Shown: positions 7,953 to 19,139 of the stretch, one piece after another | Numbering within the stretch: position 1 is the first letter of the stretch | Layout: each line of letters opens with the position of its first letter | Assembly (NCBI GenBank): GCA_024998815.1 | Contig: JACEUQ010000001.1 | Coordinates: 992,001 to 1,056,000, forward strand | Reading direction: 5' to 3' | Source: Opitutus sp. | GTDB taxonomy: Bacteria; Verrucomicrobiota; Verrucomicrobiia; Opitutales; Opitutaceae | DNA: 64,000 nt | Notes under the pieces: generated by a model | Database searches by the model: none | Told to the model about the DNA's origin: nothing | The model's input: the letters and a program-made list of their open reading frames with translations, nothing else | Position numbers and translations under genes: made by a program

Positions 7953-9230
7953 ATGTCATTGCATTCATCGGTCGTCGCGCCTGAGCGAGAAGCCAGCCGC
8001 CTGTCTGAGCTAACACCGCACCAACGTAAGTCCGGCTTGGCTGCATGGTTGGGCTGGCTCTTCGACGGCCTCGATCTGCACCTCTATACGTTGGTGGCCA
8101 TGGTGTTTGTCGCCGAACTGCTTGGCACTACGGATAAAACCCGCCCCGACGTCGCGCACCACGCTTCAATTATCCAAGCCGCCTTTCTGGTGGGGTGGGC
8201 CTGCGGTGGCGCGATTTTCGGCATGATCGGGGATCGTTTGGGGCGCAGTCGTACGCTGGTGTTAACGATTCTTACCTACGCCTTGTTCACGGGGCTCTCC
8301 TATTTCGCCCACGAATGGTGGCACCTCATGGTCTTTCGCTTCCTTGCTGCGCTGGGTATCGGTGGCGAATGGGCCGTGGGCGCGTCGCTACTGTCAGAGA
8401 CCTGGCCCAAGAAATGGCGACCGTGGATCGCTGCCGGCCTTCAGTGCGCGGTGAATTGCGGCATCTTGCTGGCGGTATTCGCCGTCTTTGTTTTGCAGCT
8501 CTTCCCCAGCTATGAACCGCGCTGGGTGTTTCTCGTCGGTCTATTGCCTGCGCTGGTGACGTTATGGATTCGCAAAGCCGTGCCCGAGACCGACGAATGG
8601 AGTGCGGCGCAACAAGGCCGCACGGTACCGCCGCTATCCGCGCTGTTCGGGCCGGGCATCCGGCGTACGACGTGGATTACACTCTCGATCTGCGCGATTT
8701 CGCTCACGGGCCACTGGACGTTTATGTTTTGGCAGCAGGGTTTTATCCAAAATCACCCGGAGGTGCTCGCGCTTCCAGAAGCGCTTCGCAAAAGTATCCC
8801 GTTAACAGCCTTGTTCTGGATTATGGTGGGTTCGCTGATCGGCAATTTTGGTGCCGGGGCGCTGGCGAGTCGTGTGGGTTACGCCCGGGCTTTGGCGATT
8901 CTGTTTTTTGCGTATGCAGGGTTGATGGTGGTGGCATTTGCGCAGGAGTGGAGCCTTACGGTGACGTATGGTTTTTTTACGGCGATCGGGTTGGTGCAGG
9001 GGGCATTTGCGCTTTTTACGATGTGCCTGCCGCCCCTGTTTCCCACGCTGCTGCGCACCACCGGTGCGGGTTTTTGTTATAACATCGGCCGTGTTTTTGC
9101 GGCGGGTGGCACGGTTTTTTTCGGCCTATTTGCCAAGGTGGGCGACTATCGGCTGTGCCTGTTTTACGCAGCGTTTTTATTTGTTCCGGCCGCCCTGTTG
9201 TCCTTCAAGTTGCCGCAAGAAAATCGGTGA
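7953..9230 (+). CDS. major facilitator superfamily transporter
   Basis: 425 residues from the ATG at 7953; an ATG at 7890 would add 21 residues that look non-native. Twelve hydrophobic segments are expected. The loop 2-3 signature appears as GMIGDRLGRSRTLV, and there is a WLFDGLDLHLYTLVAMVF first helix with an acidic residue, as in the sugar/organic-acid:proton symporter branch (AAHS/SHS-like). AALGIGGEWAVGASLL is the typical fifth-helix motif. The substrate cannot be deduced. It appears monocistronic. Confidence 0.88.
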   Translation: MSLHSSVVAPEREASRLSELTPHQRKSGLAAWLGWLFDGLDLHLYTLVAMVFVAELLGTTDKTRPDVAHHASIIQAAFLVGWACGGAIFGMIGDRLGRSRTLVLTILTYALFTGLSYFAHEWWHLMVFRFLAALGIGGEWAVGASLLSETWPKKWRPWIAAGLQCAVNCGILLAVFAVFVLQLFPSYEPRWVFLVGLLPALVTLWIRKAVPETDEWSAAQQGRTVPPLSALFGPGIRRTTWITLSICAISLTGHWTFMFWQQGFIQNHPEVLALPEALRKSIPLTALFWIMVGSLIGNFGAGALASRVGYARALAILFFAYAGLMVVAFAQEWSLTVTYGFFTAIGLVQGAFALFTMCLPPLFPTLLRTTGAGFCYNIGRVFAAGGTVFFGLFAKVGDYRLCLFYAAFLFVPAALLSFKLPQENR

Positions 9231-9477
9231 TCGAAAACGTCCGCACCGCTTGGTCTGCCACCACTCCGGTTTGCCCACGAAACCCAAGGAAAACACAGAA
9301 CTCGGCGGTCAATTCGTGGAGCTCGGACGATCTGGCGTGCGGGCGATCAGGCGGTGCGGCACCGATGGGACAATCGGGTTGACGCTGCGTTTAGCTCACC
9401 GACTTTACTGACTTCGTTCTTGTTAGTGACGGTTCCGCTACGGCGGCAGGTCTCACCCCTTCAATTCACCTAATCCC

Positions 9478-11139
9478 ATGGCATTAATTCTCTTCTTTAC
9501 GGTGCTCTCGATCATCGCGCTAGGCGCCTCGGTTGTGGTCACCCTACCGGCCGCGGGTCGCACGGCGTTGGTCGTGTTGGCCCTCTCGTTGTTTGGATTC
9601 GGGCTCGTGGTGGGCTCATCGGTGGTGATCAGCGAGAATGAGGTCGGCATCATTCACCGGCAATTTTTCGGCAAGCCGCTGCCCACCGGCCAAATCATCG
9701 CACGCGATGGCGAAATGGGCCCCCAGGCCGAGATCCTCGGCCCCGGCTGGCACTTTGGTTATTACCCGTTCACCTTTCAGGTCCGCACCGACCGTGTCAT
9801 TTCCGTGCCGTCTGGCCAAGTGGGCTTTGTTACCGCACGCGATGGCGAACCGCTGCCCGAGAATGAGATGTACGCGCCCGTGTGGACCAGCGCGCAGGAC
9901 ATGCTCAATCCCACCACATTCCTCGCCAAGGGCGGTCGCCGCGGCCCCCAAACCACCATCCTCACCCCTGGAACTTATCGCTATAATACCGCTCTGCACG
10001 AGGTCACCGCCATCCCTGCGCTGCAGGTTGAAGCCGGAACCGTGGCTGTCATCAAAAGCAACTCCGGCTTGCGCTGGACCTCTGCCGACGGCAAGGGGGA
10101 CATGGTTAACGGCGTACCGTTGGTCCCGCGTGACCACATCGGCGTATGGGCTGAACCCCTCACGCCCGGTGGTTATTATCTAAACTCGCGCGCCTACGTA
10201 CCCACGATCGTCAAAACCACCCAGCGCACGTACACCTATCAGGCCGCTAACAAACCCCGGCCGACCACTCCCGCAGCGGCACGGATGACGAAGGCCAACG
10301 CCAGTGCTGCTCCGGACTCCGGTAACAACGACTGGTCGGTCTCCGTTCGCTCCAAGGACGGTTTTTCCTTCCCTGTCGACGTCCGCGTAGCCTGTGCGGT
10401 TGAAGCCAAAAACGCCCCTTACCTCGTCGCCTTACTCGGGAATCCCGACGCGGTGGTGCAGGACGAGCAAGAAGACGAGAAACTCGAGGTCCTTGAAGCC
10501 CGCGTGATCCTGCCCGCCGTCCGCGCCATTTTTCGCAATGTGGCGGAAACCATGAATGCGCTGGAGTTTGTTAATCGCCGGAGCGAGATCGAGGCGATCG
10601 CCACACAGCGCATTACGGCTGAACTGGCCCGCTATCGGGTGAGTTGCGATGGGGTTTACGTTGGCAACATCCACCTCGACGCCAACCCCGCTGGCCAGCA
10701 GTTACTCGCCACGCAGACGGATCGCGAGGTGGCCGTGAACCAGCAGAAACTTTACGACCAGCAGAAACAGGCCGAGGAATCGCGCGCTCGGTTGGTTCGT
10801 GCCCAGGAGGAGGCCGAGCAGCAACGCCAACTCGCAGCCGCCGAGTACAAGGTTCGCGTTGAAGGTGAAAACGCCAAATCCCAAGTCGCCCGCGCCAAGG
10901 GTGAAGCCGAGTCGCAGATCATCATCGGCGAAGGTCGGGCCAAAGCCTACAAGCTGCTCGTTGAAACGCTCGGCCGCGACCAAGTCGCGCAGCTCGAACT
11001 CCTCAAGCTCGTCGTGGAAGGTAAGGTCCAAATCACTCCCCAGGTGATGGTCTCGGGCGCCAGTGGGGGTGGCGCGATGGACGCTCTAGCTGGCACGATT
11101 TTACGCCAGTCGGTCACTCCCGTGCCCCCAGCCAAATAA
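9478..11139 (+). CDS. SPFH/band-7 domain membrane protein (flotillin/prohibitin-like)
   Basis: 553 residues. Two N-terminal hydrophobic segments (about 1-22 and 30-50) are followed by an SPFH domain starting at ISENEVGIIHRQFFG. The domain includes GPGWHFGYYPFTF and a later block KDGFSFPVDVRVACAVEAKN. A long Glu/Ala/Gln coiled coil (about residues 420-490) precedes a short Gly-rich tail. Such proteins oligomerise and organise membrane microdomains or protease complexes. A 41-residue membrane peptide gene follows 29 bp downstream and is probably co-transcribed. No NfeD-like partner is present. Confidence 0.85.
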   Translation: MALILFFTVLSIIALGASVVVTLPAAGRTALVVLALSLFGFGLVVGSSVVISENEVGIIHRQFFGKPLPTGQIIARDGEMGPQAEILGPGWHFGYYPFTFQVRTDRVISVPSGQVGFVTARDGEPLPENEMYAPVWTSAQDMLNPTTFLAKGGRRGPQTTILTPGTYRYNTALHEVTAIPALQVEAGTVAVIKSNSGLRWTSADGKGDMVNGVPLVPRDHIGVWAEPLTPGGYYLNSRAYVPTIVKTTQRTYTYQAANKPRPTTPAAARMTKANASAAPDSGNNDWSVSVRSKDGFSFPVDVRVACAVEAKNAPYLVALLGNPDAVVQDEQEDEKLEVLEARVILPAVRAIFRNVAETMNALEFVNRRSEIEAIATQRITAELARYRVSCDGVYVGNIHLDANPAGQQLLATQTDREVAVNQQKLYDQQKQAEESRARLVRAQEEAEQQRQLAAAEYKVRVEGENAKSQVARAKGEAESQIIIGEGRAKAYKLLVETLGRDQVAQLELLKLVVEGKVQITPQVMVSGASGGGAMDALAGTILRQSVTPVPPAK

Positions 11140-11168
11140 ACCAACCCCGTTAACCCGAGACTATCCCC

Positions 11169-11294
11169 ATGCGCCTACTCTTATTCGTTTCCGCCTTTGG
11201 CATACTCATCAGTGTGGCCGTCCTCATTCTGGTCATTATGAAGACCAAGAAGGATTCAATCGCTCCGAAGCGGAAGCCGTCTCAGGAGGAGTAA
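11169..11294 (+). CDS. 41-residue single-span membrane peptide
   Basis: ATG at 11169, stop TAA at 11292-11294. The peptide has one hydrophobic segment (about residues 3-24, MRLLLFVSAFGILISV followed by AVLILVIM) and a Lys-rich tail KTKKDSIAPKRKPSQEE. It starts 29 bp after the SPFH gene and is in good coding composition, so it is probably a small partner of that protein. I recognise no family. Confidence 0.55.
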   Translation: MRLLLFVSAFGILISVAVLILVIMKTKKDSIAPKRKPSQEE

Positions 11295-11597
11295 TCGGAA
11301 CTCCCTCTCCCAACTCGCCGCGGATCACTCGCTGCGGGATGGAGGAGTGGGGGCGTTTCGCTAAATCCGGCTGTGTGAACGCCGTGAAGCGGAGCCGCCT
11401 CCCGCCGCCTCTGTGAAACCACTCCGAATCCGATGCGCTCCACGGACGAGGGGTGATCCGATAAGGGTTAGTGTTTAGGGCTGAGCGCCGATGGACGCAC
11501 GCTTCTCGACCATGACCCCGTTGGCTCGAACGCTCGGGGTTTCTGACCTGACGAGTCGATACGGAGTCGGAGAACGCGAACGATTGCGGAGGGTAGT
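11295..11597. other. intergenic region with degenerate phage-linked repeat
   Basis: No gene seen. The end (about 11560-11590, GGAGAACGCGAACGATTGCGGA) resembles the purine-rich repeats at 3781, 5780 and 6523. As at 6523, it lies next to a gpF-tail fragment. Confidence 0.5.
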
Positions 11598-11825
11598 TTA
11601 CTTGAGTGGCTGGTAGAGTAGCCGGCCAATAGGGACGCGAATCAGGGCGCGTTGGCAGTTGAGGGAGGGGCGAGGCGCTGAAACGCGGTCTCGTGCCACT
11701 GCTCGTGCTGAGGCGGGTAGGGGGAAGTTCTTGCGGAAGCGCAGGCCGTGAAGCCAACCGGAGACGCGCCACGAGGTGACGCCGTTACGATTTACGAAGC
11801 GAGAAACACTGAATGAGGTGTCGGC
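11598..11825 (-). pseudogene. chimeric phage scrap: integrase N-terminus joined to gpF-like tail
   Basis: The frame on the minus strand begins at the IS21 boundary. It reads VNRNGVTSWRVSGWLHGLRF RKNF in pieces typical of the N-terminal SAM-like region of tyrosine recombinases. It then passes into SAPRPSLNCQRALIRVP and a YQPLK tail with stop at 11598. That tail matches the gpF fragment at 6631 (NCRSSLIRVP, YQPPK). The join implies an internal deletion of a second prophage. The integrase assignment rests on pattern memory and is less certain than the tail. Confidence 0.5.
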
Positions 11826-11888
11826 TGTGAGCGGCGGCGCGAACACCGTCTATTTCTGGCGGTTACAAAATCACCTGTCGTAAAAGCC

Positions 11889-11918
11889 GATGACCGGCCC
11901 CGCCAGGGGCCGATCATC
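11889..11918 (-). terminator. hairpin terminator of istB, copy 1
   Basis: A 13-bp stem with one mismatch, GATGACCGGCCCC paired with GGGGCCGATCATC, is followed on the minus strand by GGCTTTTAC. It begins 8 bp after the istB stop. Confidence 0.7.
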
Positions 11919-11926
11919 AGGCCCGG

Positions 11927-12694
11927 TCAGCTTGCAGGTTCGTCGGCTAGGCGGTCTTTCATGCGGTAGGATTTGCCCTCGATGACGACGGTCTGGGCCC
12001 GGTGCAGTAGGCGGTCCAGGATCGCCGCGGTGATGCCAGCGTCGTTGTTAAAGATCCCTGCCCAGTGTTTGTAGGCCTTGTTGGTGGTGACGATCAGCGA
12101 GCCGCGTTCGTAGCGTTGGCTGACGATCTGGAAGAGCAGGTCGGCCCCCGACTTGTCGAGCGGCAGGTAGCCGACCTCATCGAGCACGAGCACCGCAGGG
12201 GTCATGTAACGCTTCAACTCGGCTTGCAACCGGTGCAGGGACTGGGCGGTGACCAGGGCGTTGATCGCGTCCACCGCCGTCGTAAACAGCACCGTGTAAC
12301 CCGCCTGGCAGGCCGCGTAGCCCAACGCGCTCGCGAGATGTGTCTTCCCAAGCCCCACACCACCGCAAAACACCACGTTGGTGCGCTCCTTCACAAAACC
12401 CAGTTCGAAGAGGTGCCGCACCTGCGCTTCGTTCAACTCCTTGGGCCAGTCCCACTGGAACTGGTCGACGGTTTTCTTGACCGGGAAGCGCGCTGCCTGG
12501 ATGCGCCGCTCCAGCGCCCGGATCTGGCGGTCCTGGGTCTCGGCCTGCACCAGTCGGCGTAAAAATTCGGCGTGCGAACAGCGCGCCTTGGCCGCCTCGG
12601 CCGTCAGTTCGCCGTGGTGACGCAACAGGTAACCGAGTTTCAGATACTTGAGCTGGTCTTTTAATAAATCGGGTTTTTCGGGTTCTGTTTTCAT
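11927..12694 (-). CDS. istB: IS21-family helper ATPase IstB, copy 1
   Basis: 255 residues, normal IstB length. The P-loop is GGVGLGKTHLASALG (about residues 110-125) and Walker B is AVLVLDEVGYLPLD, a DnaC-like AAA+ pattern. IstB oligomerises on target DNA and activates the IstA transposase. Its ATG overlaps the istA stop (ATGA), indicating coupled translation. It differs from copy 2 at only a few residues (EKPD versus EKTD; TNVVF versus TNAVF). Confidence 0.95.
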   Translation of the reverse strand: MKTEPEKPDLLKDQLKYLKLGYLLRHHGELTAEAAKARCSHAEFLRRLVQAETQDRQIRALERRIQAARFPVKKTVDQFQWDWPKELNEAQVRHLFELGFVKERTNVVFCGGVGLGKTHLASALGYAACQAGYTVLFTTAVDAINALVTAQSLHRLQAELKRYMTPAVLVLDEVGYLPLDKSGADLLFQIVSQRYERGSLIVTTNKAYKHWAGIFNNDAGITAAILDRLLHRAQTVVIEGKSYRMKDRLADEPAS

Positions 12695-14157
12695 TGGGTA
12701 TAGGGGCTTAAATCCGGGGGACGCAGTTCGAGTTCCAGTGCGGCCAACGCGTCGGCGCGGGTGAGGTGGATCGGCCCGGCTTGCGGCAAGGCCCGCGCGC
12801 GTTGTTCGAGCAAGTTGAGGATGTAATCGCTGGAGTAGGCGCCGAGTTCATGGGCGCTTTCGATCGCCCGGCCGACTGCCTCCGTTCCATACAGGGCCAC
12901 CAAACCCACGATAGTCGCCACGTGATGGCCCGCGTTGAGCCGGCGCTCCTCCAGCCCCCGTTGGTAGGCGGGTGCCGCCGGGCTCAGTTCCAAAAACCGT
13001 AGCCGCAGGCGCTGCCGCGCCCCCTGCCGTTTGCGCTCCTCGAGTTCGCGCACATGCTCGGGGTTTTGCACATCGGCGCGGCGGGCAAAACTGCGGGCGT
13101 GCTCGGCCACCAGGGTGCGTTCCGCAAAAAACCTCACCTGCGCCCCCTCGATCTGCGCGGTGAGTAGCGCCCCGGCAAACTTCGTGGGCACCGAGTAGCG
13201 GTTCGTTTCGATACTCACCCGGCACCGCCGCGACGCCCGCACGCTTAAGGTGCGCACCGCCGGACTGGCCACCGGGTTAAGCGGCAGGAGCGCAGCGCGC
13301 TCCTCGGGCAGCCGGTCCACCGGCCGGCCCTGGGTTTCAGCGTGCACGCGCACGTTGGCCACCGTTTCCAGCCACAAGCTGGCGGCCGGCCCCAGCTCGG
13401 TAAACCCATTCATCTGCCTCCCGCCAAGGAAGCTTTTCTTCACGTAACCCACCGCGTTTTCCACCATGCCCTTGGACTGCGGATGCCCCGGCCCGCACGC
13501 TTTTATCGTAAACCCGTAGTGCCGGGCAAAGTCCAGGTACTGGGCGTTGTACACCGGGTCGGTCCCGGGCACATGCGAGAGGACCGCCGTCTTGCAGTTA
13601 TCGACCATCACCTCGCGCGGCACCCCGCCAAGTTTTTCAAAGGCTCTCCGGTGACAGCCCAGCCACCACTCCTGGCCCTGCCCGAGGGTAAATTCCACAT
13701 GCAGGAACCGGCTGTAGCCCAAAACCATGACGAAAAAACTTAAAGCCCGCCGGGTGCCGTCCACCTCCACCGCGCCAAAACTGCCCCAGTCCACCTGCGC
13801 AGTCTGACCGGGGGCAAACTTGAGGGTAAGAAACGCCTCCAGGTTCCTCGGCCGCACCCGCCGCACGTAGTCTTTCAAAATTGAATACCCGCCCGTGTAT
13901 CCCCGCTCCCGCACCTTCTGCCAAAGCTGCATGGCGGTGAACGGATGGGCCTCCAGCCACCGCGCGATCGCCGGCTTGTGCACGTCGAGCTTGCTTGGCC
14001 TAGGCACCTGCGCGGCCTGGCTGCGCGCGTACTTTTCCTGCGCCTGCCAGCGCCTCACCGTCTGCACGTGCAACTGGAGCGAGCGGGCGATTTGCGGCGC
14101 ACTGTGTCCGGCCGCCTCCGCCTGTTTTATCCGGCAACACAGTTCGTAATTGATCAC
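12691..14157 (-). CDS. istA: IS21-family transposase IstA, copy 1
   Basis: 488 residues starting with GTG at 14157. It has an N-terminal helix-turn-helix (SAPQIARSLQLHVQTVRRW) and a DDE integrase core: QVDWGSFG, then MVDNCKTAVL, then PGHPQSKGMVENAVGYVKKSF. A basic C-terminal domain follows. It catalyses strand transfer of the element together with IstB. It overlaps the accessory winged-helix gene by GTGA and istB by ATGA. It is intact and nearly identical to copy 2, so both copies could be active. Confidence 0.95.
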   Translation of the reverse strand: MINYELCCRIKQAEAAGHSAPQIARSLQLHVQTVRRWQAQEKYARSQAAQVPRPSKLDVHKPAIARWLEAHPFTAMQLWQKVRERGYTGGYSILKDYVRRVRPRNLEAFLTLKFAPGQTAQVDWGSFGAVEVDGTRRALSFFVMVLGYSRFLHVEFTLGQGQEWWLGCHRRAFEKLGGVPREVMVDNCKTAVLSHVPGTDPVYNAQYLDFARHYGFTIKACGPGHPQSKGMVENAVGYVKKSFLGGRQMNGFTELGPAASLWLETVANVRVHAETQGRPVDRLPEERAALLPLNPVASPAVRTLSVRASRRCRVSIETNRYSVPTKFAGALLTAQIEGAQVRFFAERTLVAEHARSFARRADVQNPEHVRELEERKRQGARQRLRLRFLELSPAAPAYQRGLEERRLNAGHHVATIVGLVALYGTEAVGRAIESAHELGAYSSDYILNLLEQRARALPQAGPIHLTRADALAALELELRPPDLSPYTQ

Positions 14158-14513
14158 GCCCCCACCTCCCGGCTCGGCGACGGCGTTACCGCCAGCGTGT
14201 GCGTTGGCCTGCCCCGGTCCAAGGAGAGCACCTGGTAAAGTGGCGCGGCGTAGGCGATCACCCCGGCCTCGATTAACTGCCGGCGCGCCTCGACCAGGCC
14301 GTCCTCGCTGAGCGTGAGCAGCCGGGCCAGGGTGCGCGTGGCGTAGTAACTCAGCCCGTCGGCGTCACCCACGGTGACCAGGACCAGATAGAGGCCCCAG
14401 GCGGGGGCACTGGCCCGCCCCAGGTAATTGCCCCGCACCAGCCGGTGGTCCAGCCAGCTAAACTGGGCCGGCGTGCGCCGGAGTTGTTCGCGATCGATCG
14501 GTTGTTTTTGCAT
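14154..14513 (-). CDS. IS21 accessory winged-helix protein, copy 1
   Basis: 119 residues. It contains a helix-turn-helix-like segment, GLSYYATRTLARLLTLSEDGLVEARRQLIEAGVIAY, preceded by FSWLDHRLVRGNYLG. It has no transposase motifs. Its start overlaps the zinc-finger gene by 56 bp in another frame, and its stop overlaps the istA start, so it belongs to the element. It is likely a DNA-binding accessory or regulator; its function is unknown to me. Confidence 0.75.
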   Translation of the reverse strand: MQKQPIDREQLRRTPAQFSWLDHRLVRGNYLGRASAPAWGLYLVLVTVGDADGLSYYATRTLARLLTLSEDGLVEARRQLIEAGVIAYAAPLYQVLSLDRGRPTHTLAVTPSPSREVGA

Positions 14514-15015
14514 AATCGGGCGGCTGGACGTCGATGCCCAGGATCACCCGCCCCCGGGAGTGCAGGTGTCGCAGCATGGGTTCGAGGTCCTCTTGTAACG
14601 TCACTCCGGCGAACTGCGCGATAAGCCCCACGAGCACAGGGTTTTGCGACTCCCAGCTGTCTTGTAACGCCGCGCAGGGATTCGGTAACGCCACCTCGGC
14701 GACCGGCTCGGCTTTAGGCTGGTGCACAACGGATTGCGTAGTTGGGATGTCTTGTAACGCCACCCGCCGTCGCGGCCCCCTCCGCCTTGAGTACCCCGGA
14801 TTGGCCTTCCGCCACTCCTGCACCCGTTGGACATTTTCTGGGCCTTTCCAGTGGTCGAGGTTCTCCGGCTTCGCCAACCATTTGGCCTGACTGGCCGCCC
14901 GGCTCGCCCGTCGGCATCCCGGCTTCCCGCAGTAGCGCTGACGCTCGCGGTTATGCGCGTCGGGCAGAAAGAAATCGGTACAGTGCAAACACTTGCGTGA
15001 ACCGGTTGGATGCAT
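14458..15015 (-). CDS. IS21 accessory zinc-finger protein, copy 1
   Basis: 185 residues starting MHPTGSRKCLHC. Cysteines C9, C12, C29 and C34 (CLHC and YCGKPGC) suggest a metal-binding finger. They are followed by a Trp/Lys/Arg-rich stretch with WLAKPENLDHWKGPENVQRV and a Pro-rich second half. It is the first gene of the element and is duplicated intact in copy 2. The same type of gene is often seen before istA in IS21 members of environmental phyla (recollection). Its function is unknown. Confidence 0.7.
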   Translation of the reverse strand: MHPTGSRKCLHCTDFFLPDAHNRERQRYCGKPGCRRASRAASQAKWLAKPENLDHWKGPENVQRVQEWRKANPGYSRRRGPRRRVALQDIPTTQSVVHQPKAEPVAEVALPNPCAALQDSWESQNPVLVGLIAQFAGVTLQEDLEPMLRHLHSRGRVILGIDVQPPDYAKTTDRSRTTPAHAGPV

Positions 15016-15274
15016 CGCTGTGCATCCGCCAAGCGTCCCGCCGGTTCAATCTCCACCCATTCGCACCCCTCATATCCCCAGCCGGACAGGGAAGAAAACC
15101 CACCCACGGAAGAAGAGTATTACTCTTTTTAAGGGGAAGAAGATCCACCGAAGAAGAAGTGCATTCCTAACCGCCAGAAATAGACGCTTTCCCGCTCGCC
15201 GCTCACACCAATGGGGAGTTCGGGCGTAAGTAAGGTTTATAATCGTTCGAGTTTTAACGATGCAGTGCTCGGGC

Positions 15275-15375
15275 CACCCTGAGCTTACGCTCAAGGCCAC
15301 GAGGAGCGTTTTAGCAGATAGTGTGGCCATGACTTCTCCCAAAGTTCGCGTGGCCTTGAGCGTGAGCTCAGGGTG
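15275..15375. repeat. palindromic dispersed element, copy A
   Basis: 27-bp arms with one mismatch: CACCCTGAGCTTACGCTCAA plus GGCCACG (15275-15301), and their complement (15349-15375). A second copy with the same GCTCAAGGCCACGAGGAG core is at 25016-25087. It is non-coding and lies between IS21 copy 1 and the clpC terminator. Confidence 0.75.
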
Positions 15376-15420
15376 TTGGGCCAAAGGCCCAAAGCGCGCC
15401 TTTGCTGTGCGCAATCACCA

Positions 15421-15458
15421 AAAAAGCCCGGTCGACCCTCAGGGGTCGACCGGGCTTG
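15421..15458 (-). terminator. Rho-independent terminator of the mcsA-mcsB-clpC operon
   Basis: A perfect 15-bp stem AAGCCCGGTCGACCC / GGGTCGACCGGGCTT (15425-15439 with 15444-15458) with a 4-nt loop is followed on the minus strand by T6. It lies 24 bp after the clpC stop. Confidence 0.93.
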
Positions 15459-15482
15459 GACGCCAAAGCGCCAATCGCTAAA

Positions 15483-18020
<2,538 letters not shown>

Positions 18021-18049
18021 GGGTTCCATAGGGAGTGGGGAGTTATGGG

Positions 18050-19135
18050 TTAATTCTGTCCGTTGATCGTGAAATTGGGCTTGGCGAACTGGGCGAACTC
18101 GTTGCGGAGGCGTTCAGCGCGGAGGATGTCCCGCTGATTCGACTCCAAGTCATGTTGGGCACTGCGCTGAATGTGGCCCGGCTGCGACTCGATAAAGAGC
18201 CGGTCGATGATGGCGCGTCCGTCAGCCGGAAACACACCGAGATCGATGCCCAAGCGCAACAGCGAGAGCAGGTTCATCGACTCCGTCGAGGTGAGCTGAT
18301 GGCTGTTTTGCAGGATGCCGTAGGCACGACCTATTTTATCAAACAGTTTGGTGGCGTCGGTCTCCAGCAACTTGGCCCGGGCGTTGAGCTCGTGCTCAAT
18401 GATGGACTCCAGCACGCTGCCGAGGCGCTTGATGATCGCCTCTTCGGATTCACCCAGCGTGGTCTGGTTGGAAATCTGGAAAATGCTGCCGCTGGCATCA
18501 GAGCCTTCGCCAAACAGCCCGCGCACCACCATGCCGAGCTGGTTAACCGCGCGGACGATCTTTTCCATCTGGCCGGCGATGACCAACGCGGGCAGGTGCA
18601 TCATGGCCGAGGCGCGCATGCCGGTGCCGAGATTCGTGGGGCAAGCCGTGAGGTAACCCAGCCGAGGCGAAAAGGCGTAGTCGAGGCGCGACTCCAATTC
18701 GGAGTCGAGGGCGTTGATAAAATTCCATGCTTTTTTGAGCTGAAAGCCGGATCGCAACACCTGAATGCGCAGGTGATCCTCCTCGTTGATCATCACCGAG
18801 ACGGTCTGGTCCTTGTTGATGACCACGCCAGAACCGGCAGGCGAACCACTGAGCTCGCGGGAAATGAGGTGGCGCTCGACCAGCATCTGCTTTTCCAACT
18901 CGGTGAGCTCAGCGACGGCGGCGTGCGCCCCACGCTTCATCGGCGTGCTGGCCAGCAAGGCCTCCTGACAAGCGGCGAGGACTTCGGCGCGCTGAGCCTC
19001 GCGGGCCCAGCCGGGAAAAGGCTTGCCGGCAAGGTTACGCGCCAAGCGAATCCGGGTCATCAGCACGACAGCCGATTTGCTGCTCGCCGTATCGGTGAGC
19101 TCAGACGGAGTGGCTAAAAGGGAGGCGATGGTCAT
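18050..19135 (-). CDS. mcsB: McsB-like protein arginine kinase
   Basis: 361 residues if started at the ATG at 19135, which lies 4 bp past the mcsA stop; an upstream ATG at 19210 would read into mcsA. It is an ATP:guanido phosphotransferase, with SSRIRLARN-like VLMTRIRLARNL, MINEEDHLRIQ and CPTNLGTGMRASAMMHLPAL all present. McsB phosphorylates arginines, marking proteins for ClpC. The operon position between mcsA and clpC supports this over a metabolic guanidino kinase. No CtsR repressor gene accompanies it. Confidence 0.93.
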   Translation of the reverse strand: MTIASLLATPSELTDTASSKSAVVLMTRIRLARNLAGKPFPGWAREAQRAEVLAACQEALLASTPMKRGAHAAVAELTELEKQMLVERHLISRELSGSPAGSGVVINKDQTVSVMINEEDHLRIQVLRSGFQLKKAWNFINALDSELESRLDYAFSPRLGYLTACPTNLGTGMRASAMMHLPALVIAGQMEKIVRAVNQLGMVVRGLFGEGSDASGSIFQISNQTTLGESEEAIIKRLGSVLESIIEHELNARAKLLETDATKLFDKIGRAYGILQNSHQLTSTESMNLLSLLRLGIDLGVFPADGRAIIDRLFIESQPGHIQRSAQHDLESNQRDILRAERLRNEFAQFAKPNFTINGQN

Positions 19136-19139
19136 CGGA

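Larger units (their letters stand above)
11826..15207 (-). mobile_element. IS21-family element, copy 1 (3382 bp)
   Basis: The ends are imperfect inverted repeats of about 40 bp starting TGTGAGCGGCG and sharing CGTCTATTTCTGGCGGTTA. Contents in transcription order are a zinc-finger accessory gene, a winged-helix accessory gene, istA, istB and a hairpin terminator. Length and ends are identical to copy 2 (59367-62748), which lies in the opposite orientation. No target duplication is seen here (GTCGGC on the left, CCAATGG on the right), suggesting later rearrangement of one flank. Confidence 0.93.

Noticed and set aside
11826-15207. Composite transposon formed by the two IS21 copies
   Set aside because: The 44 kb between them is mostly core housekeeping genes, and copy 1 has no duplication matching copy 2, so joint movement is not supported.
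18035-19117. 360-residue plus-strand frame opposite mcsB
   Set aside because: Shadow of mcsB; no start signal and no recognisable motif.
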